From Armatimonadota bacterium (lineage in GTDB: Bacteria; Armatimonadota; UBA5829; DTLH01): 47,434 nucleotides of DNA. A program made the position numbers and the translations under genes. Each line of letters starts with the position of its first letter. Within the stretch, counting starts at the first letter, position 1. The notes below the pieces were generated by a model. It was not told where the DNA came from. It saw only the letters and a program-made list of their open reading frames with translations, and ran no database searches. This document shows positions 42,021 to 47,434 of this stretch, one piece after another. The DNA lies in NCBI GenBank assembly GCA_029551395.1, contig JAKPFN010000094.1, positions 1 to 47,434 on the forward strand, in the 5' to 3' direction.

Positions 42021-44693
42021 GTGGAAAACATCGACTGCAGCTTGAATATAACCGCTGAAAGATTGATGCGTCTGCCTCCGCGCCTTAGGACGCGGCTTCT
42101 GGATTTCCTGATCCGTTGGCTGAGGTATGAGGAAGCCCTTCCTATTGCCCGTCAGCTTGCAGCAAACCAACCTGAAGGGCTTCTTTATCGTGCTAATTTA
42201 GCCAGAATCCTTTCTGTTTTGGGACATTTTGATGAGGCAGAAACCATTGTTGCAGAGCTTGAAAACCAGTATCCTCAACGGCCAAGCACCATTGCTGCGT
42301 TTGGCGACCTTGAGATGGCGCGCGGAGACCTGCCTAAAGCGCTTAAATACTACCTTGAGATGCTCAAGCTGAATGAATCGAGTACCAGAGCATGGCGTCG
42401 TCTTGCGATGCTCTATCTGGCAGCGAACCAACTGGACAAAGCCTATACAAGCTGCAAAAAAGTGCTGAGTTTAGCAAAGACACAAAAAGACAGCAGTGAA
42501 GATAAGGCATGGACACATCCTGATGTCCTCCGCGTACTTTTACAAATATACAAAGCCCGTGGAGATGACGCGCTGGCTGCTGATATTCAAGCTAAACTGG
42601 CATTACAGGAGAAGGAAGAAGAAGACAATCTCCGAAGCGTTCTGGAGCAGGCCAAACCGGTTTTGTCCAAGTCCAGGCCAAAGCCGCATCCGACTTATTC
42701 AGAGCCGCCGGTCAATATTGAACCTGTTGAACCTCTACCGCCAACTCCGCCGCTTCATCCAAATGTGCTGAAGTGCCTGTATGAAGTTTTCGGGCATAAT
42801 GAATTTCGTTCCGGACAGGAAGATACCGTTTCCAGACTGCTTGCTGGTCAAGATTTGCTTGTGGTTATGCCTACAGGCGCAGGCAAATCGCTATGTTACC
42901 AGCTTCCAGCAGCGCTTGGCAGGCGAGTTGTAGTCATATCTCCACTTATTGCTCTGATGAAAGACCAGGTCGATGGGCTTCCGAAACAGCTTGCAGCCAC
43001 GGCAACGCTTATAAACAGCACTATCGAAAGCGACGAACTTGAACGCCGGTTATCAGGCATCGCTCACGGCCGATACAACCTGATTTACGCTGCTCCCGAG
43101 CGGCTTCGTCAGCCGCCGTTCCTTCATGTGCTTCGTAAGGCTGGTGTTGACCTGTTTGTTGTAGATGAAGTTCACTGTGTGAGCATCTGGGGCCATGATT
43201 TTCGGCCGGATTACCTGTTTATCGCTCCCGCGTTGGAACTTCTTGGCAATCCTCCATTCTGCGGGATGACTGCAACTGCCGGCCCTGCTATGCGTAAGGA
43301 AATTGAAAAACAGATAGGCCGCAAACTTCTTACAGTCAGCATCGGCACCTACCGGCCAAACCTTATGCTTGAGGTCAAGCAGGTTTCTAAAAACCTTGAA
43401 AAGCTCCGCACGCTGGCCCGAATTTGTCAGAACGAAACAGGCTCAGGAATCATTTATGCAAGCACCAGGGCAAAAACGGAGCAAATTGCGTCATACCTGC
43501 GGTCGGCTGGTATTGATGCCGGTTATTATCACGCAGGGATGGAACCGGAAGCCCGGGAAGCTGCACAGGAAGCGTTTATGTCAGGCCGATGCCGCGTAAT
43601 TGTAGCAACAGTTGCCTTTGGAATGGGTGTGGACAAGCGCGATGTCCGGTTTGTGGCACACTTCAGCCTTCCTAAATCACTGGAGAACTACTATCAGGAA
43701 GCGGGCAGGGCAGGCAGAGACGGACTTCCATCCAAATGTATCCTCTTTTACTCACCGGGAGATAGAGCGCGGCTTACGAACTGGACATCGGCAGACCAGA
43801 TGAGCATGGATCACCTGAAGCTGGTCTATGAAGCAATCAAAGCCAGCATCCCGACAGGAGCAGGGTTGGTACACGATGATGATTTGCAGCGTAATTCAGG
43901 ATTGGATGAGACGACGGTTCGTGTAGCGATAAGCTTACTGGAACGTGCTGGTCTCATTAAACGCAGGTTGGATGTCCCCATAAATGTGACTATCACCGTC
44001 CGTCCTGCTTCCGGCTTCGATGAAGAATTTGACCAATTCATTAGCTCCGCGCGGCTCCGCGAAGGACAAAAGATATCGCTTGAGGCCAGGGAGATAGCTG
44101 AAAGAACTGGACTCAATCTTTTTAACCTCGAATGGAAGTTGCTCGACTGGCGCGACAGAGGCTGGATCAACTACCGCAGCTCGGGAAGAACGATGTACAT
44201 CGAACGCTGTCAGGCTTCCAAAGGCTCAAAAAAGGTGCTGCAGGACTTGCTTGCTTCCTACAGTTCTGCAGCCGTCAGTAAGATAAATATCCTTGCAGCA
44301 TACGCTAAGACAAATCGATGCAGGCATGATTTTATTGCCAGGCATTTTGGAGAACAGCCGGTAAAAGGTTGCAAGTCTTGTAACAACTGCGTTAAACTGT
44401 ATGCAGAAAGCCACTTGACGGATGACCACATGTTAATCCTCAAAGGTGTTATCAGTCTCCCTGTTCGTTTGGACAGGATAATGCTGATAAAATCGCTGGC
44501 AGGACTGGGACGATGCCCAATCCAGCCGCATGAGTGGCCGCAGCTTGGGGCATTCAAAGGACGAAATCTGGATCTGATTGGCGGGCTTATAGACGACCTA
44601 ATCGAGTGGAAATACTTGGAACAGGATGGTAACTCGCTGCGCCCATTGCTCGTCATAACATCTGTAGGGAGGAAACTGGTCTCCTCTGTTTAA
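42021..44693 (+). CDS. RecQ-family DNA helicase with N-terminal TPR-like region
   Basis: An 890-residue protein. Residues about 30-200 form TPR-like helical repeats (RANLARILSVLGHFDEAE, LEMARGDLPKALKYYLEMLK), then a proline-rich linker. The RecQ motor starts near residue 253: GQEDTVSRLLAGQDLL, Walker A PTGAGKSLCYQLPA, DEVHCVSIWGHDFRPDY in place of the usual DEAHC, TATAG, and the C-terminal domain with YYQEAGRAGRDG. A zinc-binding set follows (CRHDFIARHF, then CKSCNNC), and a winged-helix-like region ends the chain. It unwinds DNA 3' to 5' by family. The start is GTG with a weak ribosome site. The TPR fusion is uncommon in RecQ proteins and suggests protein partners. Confidence 0.9.
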   Translation: MENIDCSLNITAERLMRLPPRLRTRLLDFLIRWLRYEEALPIARQLAANQPEGLLYRANLARILSVLGHFDEAETIVAELENQYPQRPSTIAAFGDLEMARGDLPKALKYYLEMLKLNESSTRAWRRLAMLYLAANQLDKAYTSCKKVLSLAKTQKDSSEDKAWTHPDVLRVLLQIYKARGDDALAADIQAKLALQEKEEEDNLRSVLEQAKPVLSKSRPKPHPTYSEPPVNIEPVEPLPPTPPLHPNVLKCLYEVFGHNEFRSGQEDTVSRLLAGQDLLVVMPTGAGKSLCYQLPAALGRRVVVISPLIALMKDQVDGLPKQLAATATLINSTIESDELERRLSGIAHGRYNLIYAAPERLRQPPFLHVLRKAGVDLFVVDEVHCVSIWGHDFRPDYLFIAPALELLGNPPFCGMTATAGPAMRKEIEKQIGRKLLTVSIGTYRPNLMLEVKQVSKNLEKLRTLARICQNETGSGIIYASTRAKTEQIASYLRSAGIDAGYYHAGMEPEAREAAQEAFMSGRCRVIVATVAFGMGVDKRDVRFVAHFSLPKSLENYYQEAGRAGRDGLPSKCILFYSPGDRARLTNWTSADQMSMDHLKLVYEAIKASIPTGAGLVHDDDLQRNSGLDETTVRVAISLLERAGLIKRRLDVPINVTITVRPASGFDEEFDQFISSARLREGQKISLEAREIAERTGLNLFNLEWKLLDWRDRGWINYRSSGRTMYIERCQASKGSKKVLQDLLASYSSAAVSKINILAAYAKTNRCRHDFIARHFGEQPVKGCKSCNNCVKLYAESHLTDDHMLILKGVISLPVRLDRIMLIKSLAGLGRCPIQPHEWPQLGAFKGRNLDLIGGLIDDLIEWKYLEQDGNSLRPLLVITSVGRKLVSSV

Positions 44694-44821
44694 GTGAGAA
44701 TTGTGAGAGTTATTTACTGGCAGCAGGATAAGTCACACCTGTACCAGCTTTGTTTATCGTACATGGCCACGGAAACCAAATAATTCCACACTTTATGCAC
44801 CTGGTAAAATTAGTCTTATGT

Positions 44822-44852
44822 ACCGTCAGACAAATTGACGATTCCTGACGGT
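44822..44852 (+). promoter_or_regulatory. Leader hairpin before the TolC-type gene
   Basis: ACCGTCAG (44822-44829) and CTGACGGT (44845-44852) form an 8-bp stem with a 15-base loop immediately upstream of the GGGAG ribosome site. It could influence translation of the efflux genes. Confidence 0.45.
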
Positions 44853-44868
44853 CGGGAGATCGAATACT

Positions 44869-46284
44869 GTGAAGAGAAAGATTCATCTGCCATTTTTTAC
44901 TGTATGTGGGATAGCGATTCTAGCTATGCTTCTGTTTGCTTCAGCCTGTGTGGCAGAAGACGAATCACCGGACAAGCTATCGGTCGCTGCTGCAATAACC
45001 AGGGCTTTAAACATAAATACAAGTGTAAAACGAGCAGAAGCTTCATATCTGACATCGCTGTCCAACCTGAGAATTGCTGGATTCACAACGTCCTACGGAC
45101 TGGGGACGCGAACATCCATTAACCACAATCAGAACGATGCAGGGCTGTCAGGCACAGCTTATGGCAACCTGATCTACGAAGGTATATCAGGTACAGAAGC
45201 TTCTTTGGAGTTTTCTCCGTTTGGCTTGGGGAACGACCGTGGTGCTCTCAGCCTGACTTTCCGCAAACCGCTTAAAGCAGGTAAGGGACTCCTGTCTACC
45301 AAAGCTGATCAACTTGCCGGTGCCAGAAGTAATGCAACCGTACAGGAAAAAGAACTTTTCCTTACTAGGCAATCAACAGTCCTTAATGTTATCGAAGCCT
45401 ATTATCGCGCAGTCCTGGCTAGAGAAGAGGTAAAGGTACAGGAACGTGCTGTTGAGATAACGGAAGAAGCTGCGGAAGGCGCTCGATTGCGTGCCGAAGC
45501 CGGACTGGTCAGAGGTATTGATGTGTCCAGAGCAGAGATACGTGTTGCCAGGACTCGAGATCAGCTCAATCTCCAACGGCAGACTGCACGCGCTGCAAAA
45601 GACCGTCTGATGACTGCCATAGGCGCAGGTATTGGAGAAGATCCTGAGCTGACTGACGAAATCCCTGAACCTTTGACCAATTTGCCGGACCTTGCAAAAG
45701 CTGTACAGATTGCTCTGGAAAACCGCGCGGAATTTGTTGTATACGATGAACAGATGGCAGATCAACAGCGCAGGCTCGCTATGGCTGAAGACCGGCTTCG
45801 CCCAAGACTGGATCTGGTTGCCGGTTACAACTCATTCAGCAAAGATCCCGGAGTCATCTCTGCTTCACTCCTGGAATTTGGAGATTTTCGTGCCGGGGTT
45901 GAATACCGGTTTCCTATAGACAAGCGTGTTGATGCAGAAAGACGGGATATAGCCAACAGAGACCTTGATGTGCTTAGAAGGCTTCGCACTTATCAGATGG
46001 AACAAGTAACCGAGCAGGTGCGAAGAGCCTATCGTAATGTAGAAACCGCCAAGACTACACTCGATATTCTGAGTGAGAATGTTAAGGTGGCTGAAGACAA
46101 TCTTCGGCTTGCTTTGCGTATGGTGGAAGAGGGCATAGATGATAACAGAGTCGTACTCGATGCCCAGGAATCGTTAACTCAAGTCGAAGTAGGACTGCTT
46201 TCGGCAAAAGTAGACCTCTATCTAGCTGGTATCAATTTACTTTATGCAATGGGGCAGGATTTAACAGTATTGGGGTTGGAATGA
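44869..46284 (+). CDS. TolC-family outer membrane efflux protein
   Basis: A 471-residue outer-membrane channel protein. A signal peptide (residues 1-28, ending SACVA) precedes two repeats of the OEP fold: SVAAAITRALNINTSVKRAEAS, then coiled helices (VKVQERAVEITEEAAEGARL), and the second repeat VRRAYRNVETAKTTLDILSENV. A Cys near the signal-peptide end (SAC) could be a lipid site. It forms trimeric channels for export of drugs or other compounds. The adaptor gene starts within its stop (ATGA). GGGAG lies 11 bases before the GTG start. Confidence 0.9.
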   Translation: MKRKIHLPFFTVCGIAILAMLLFASACVAEDESPDKLSVAAAITRALNINTSVKRAEASYLTSLSNLRIAGFTTSYGLGTRTSINHNQNDAGLSGTAYGNLIYEGISGTEASLEFSPFGLGNDRGALSLTFRKPLKAGKGLLSTKADQLAGARSNATVQEKELFLTRQSTVLNVIEAYYRAVLAREEVKVQERAVEITEEAAEGARLRAEAGLVRGIDVSRAEIRVARTRDQLNLQRQTARAAKDRLMTAIGAGIGEDPELTDEIPEPLTNLPDLAKAVQIALENRAEFVVYDEQMADQQRRLAMAEDRLRPRLDLVAGYNSFSKDPGVISASLLEFGDFRAGVEYRFPIDKRVDAERRDIANRDLDVLRRLRTYQMEQVTEQVRRAYRNVETAKTTLDILSENVKVAEDNLRLALRMVEEGIDDNRVVLDAQESLTQVEVGLLSAKVDLYLAGINLLYAMGQDLTVLGLE

Positions 46285-47434
46285 GAAAGAAAATACAAAT
46301 CTGGGGAACACGAACTCTCGCTGTAGTTGCGCTTGTATTCGCAGTGCAGTATTGGGGTATGCCGCTTTATAAGCAATATTTTACTCCGAAACAAAAAGTG
46401 TCATATATCCCAACTACCAAAGTTCGGGAAGGCAAATTTGTAATAAGCTTTCACGAGATTGGAACTCTAGAAGCTGAGAAATCTGTCTCAGTATCCACGC
46501 CTACTGGTGGAAGGATTATCCGTCTTATTCAGGATGGAATTGTTGTTAAGCCAGGTGATGAATTAGTAATTCTGGATACATCAGACCTTACTCGAGAAGT
46601 GCGAAACGCGCAGCTTACTTATCAAAACGCTTTAGCTGATGTAGCTCGTGCTGAAGCTGAACTTGAAATACTTAAAAAGGCAAATGAGACAGAAGTAAAG
46701 CAGGCAGAAGCCCAGTTAGAGTTTGATAAAGCAGAGGCCGCACAGGCGCAGGAGCAGCTCAGGAAAAAAGAAAGACTTGCTGCAGACAAGCTTGTTCCCG
46801 GAGATCAGGTAGAACAAGCGCAACTCCAACTCCGTGCCAAAGAACTTGCAGTAACAAAAGGCGAGATGGCTTTAGTCCTCAAAAAGAGGGAAGTAGAGTC
46901 AAAGGAACAGCAGAAACTGGCTGATATTGCCAAGGTAAAATTCGCTGCAGATATTGCCAAGTCTGCGCTCGATGAAGTTATGAACCGTGTAAATCAAGCT
47001 ACTATTAATGCGCCTGCTGGCGGACTTGTTGTAATTGAAAAAACATGGTCAAGTGAAGGCCAGCGAAAACTTCAAGAAGGTGATACTACTCGGCCCAGAC
47101 AGACAATCTGCACATTGCCTGAACTGTCTAGGATGCTGGTCAAGGTTCAAGTCGGTGAGTCAGACGCTCCGAAGATTAAAATTGGGGTCCCGGTAGTGAT
47201 CCGCCTTGAGGCTGTTCCGAACAAAGTCTATCATGGTAGTATTACCGATATTTCCCGCCTTGCCACAGAATCCAGTGCCTGGGAGATGAACTCAACACCA
47301 GGCCGGAAAAACTTTGAAGTGACGATCACAGTCAAAGAGACAGACCCTAAGACTCTCAACCCCGGAATGACAGCAGATGTTGAGTTCATATGCGATGCAG
47401 TTGAAAAGGCGGTTTTCGTGCCAATTGAATGTAT
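46281..47434 (+). CDS. Periplasmic efflux adaptor (HlyD/MFP family), 3' end outside the window
   Basis: The frame is open from the ATG at 46281 to the end of the window (384 codons visible). An N-terminal membrane anchor (about residues 10-30) is followed by a first beta-barrel/lipoyl half-motif (GTLEAEKSVSVSTPTGGRI, VVKPGDELVILD), a long alpha-helical hairpin rich in Ala, Glu, Lys and Gln (residues about 105-235), the second lipoyl half (INAPAGGLVVIEKTW) and the beta-barrel start (VGVPVVIRLEAVP-like). It links an inner-membrane pump, probably encoded downstream, to the TolC-type channel. Overlap with the preceding stop shows translational coupling. Confidence 0.9.
   Translation, partial: MRKKIQIWGTRTLAVVALVFAVQYWGMPLYKQYFTPKQKVSYIPTTKVREGKFVISFHEIGTLEAEKSVSVSTPTGGRIIRLIQDGIVVKPGDELVILDTSDLTREVRNAQLTYQNALADVARAEAELEILKKANETEVKQAEAQLEFDKAEAAQAQEQLRKKERLAADKLVPGDQVEQAQLQLRAKELAVTKGEMALVLKKREVESKEQQKLADIAKVKFAADIAKSALDEVMNRVNQATINAPAGGLVVIEKTWSSEGQRKLQEGDTTRPRQTICTLPELSRMLVKVQVGESDAPKIKIGVPVVIRLEAVPNKVYHGSITDISRLATESSAWEMNSTPGRKNFEVTITVKETDPKTLNPGMTADVEFICDAVEKAVFVPIEC

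Overview
The window is a stretch of bacterial chromosome with ordinary gene density and many strong sigma70-type promoters and AGGAGG-type ribosome sites; TTG and GTG starts are common. A secreted protein with a class III prepilin leader followed by the SNLKQL block, two PEP-CTERM proteins, outer-membrane efflux genes, a sugar ABC importer without its own ATPase, and Gfo/Idh/MocA and ThuA-type sugar genes together suggest a Gram-negative-type member of the Armatimonadota or a related lineage. This is an inference from gene style, not from a marker gene.

Layout. 1-2 kb: the end of a secreted Ig/OB-fold protein and a pseudopilin-like protein. 2-7.5 kb: a 5'-nucleotidase, a sugar ABC importer (lipoprotein plus two permeases) and a creatininase-family hydrolase. 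7.5-15.7 kb: a peptidase region with two closely similar tldD genes, one pmbA/tldE partner and a prolyl oligopeptidase, plus idi and a ThuA-like gene. 16-17.3 kb: a complete IS3-family insertion sequence whose end truncates a TIGR03790-like secreted protein. That protein is translationally coupled to a PEP-CTERM protein. 18.9-21.4 kb: a decayed pilin-like gene, a Val-Asp-Phe-Thr tRNA operon, two candidate small RNAs with their own promoters and U-tracts, an ASCH gene with a perfect consensus promoter, and a BON-domain gene. 21.4-28.2 kb: an M48 protease, a DUF885 protein, and an operon of O-antigen-ligase/TPR protein, ispE and a MobA-like nucleotidyltransferase. 28.2-30.6 kb: a repeat-bearing gap and two Gfo/Idh/MocA oxidoreductases. 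30.6-36 kb: a TCA-cycle operon encoding two-subunit class I fumarase, two small membrane proteins and sdhCDAB, closed by a 16-bp-stem hairpin. 36-40.3 kb: an ABC exporter pair, a second PEP-CTERM protein and a ribokinase. 40.3-44.7 kb: a compact operon of two DUF488 proteins, a dual-OB-like protein and a TPR-RecQ helicase. 44.8 kb to the end: a TolC-type protein and the start of a periplasmic adaptor.

The most interesting system is the 40.35-44.69 kb operon. Two rhodanese-fold-related DUF488 enzymes, a predicted OB-fold protein and a RecQ helicase with an N-terminal TPR region share one promoter, and the first three genes are joined by 4-bp overlaps. This suggests a nucleic-acid processing or defence unit. 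The next most interesting items are the two candidate noncoding RNAs beside the tRNA operon, the duplicated tldD genes with matching promoters, and the IS junction, which lacks a target duplication.
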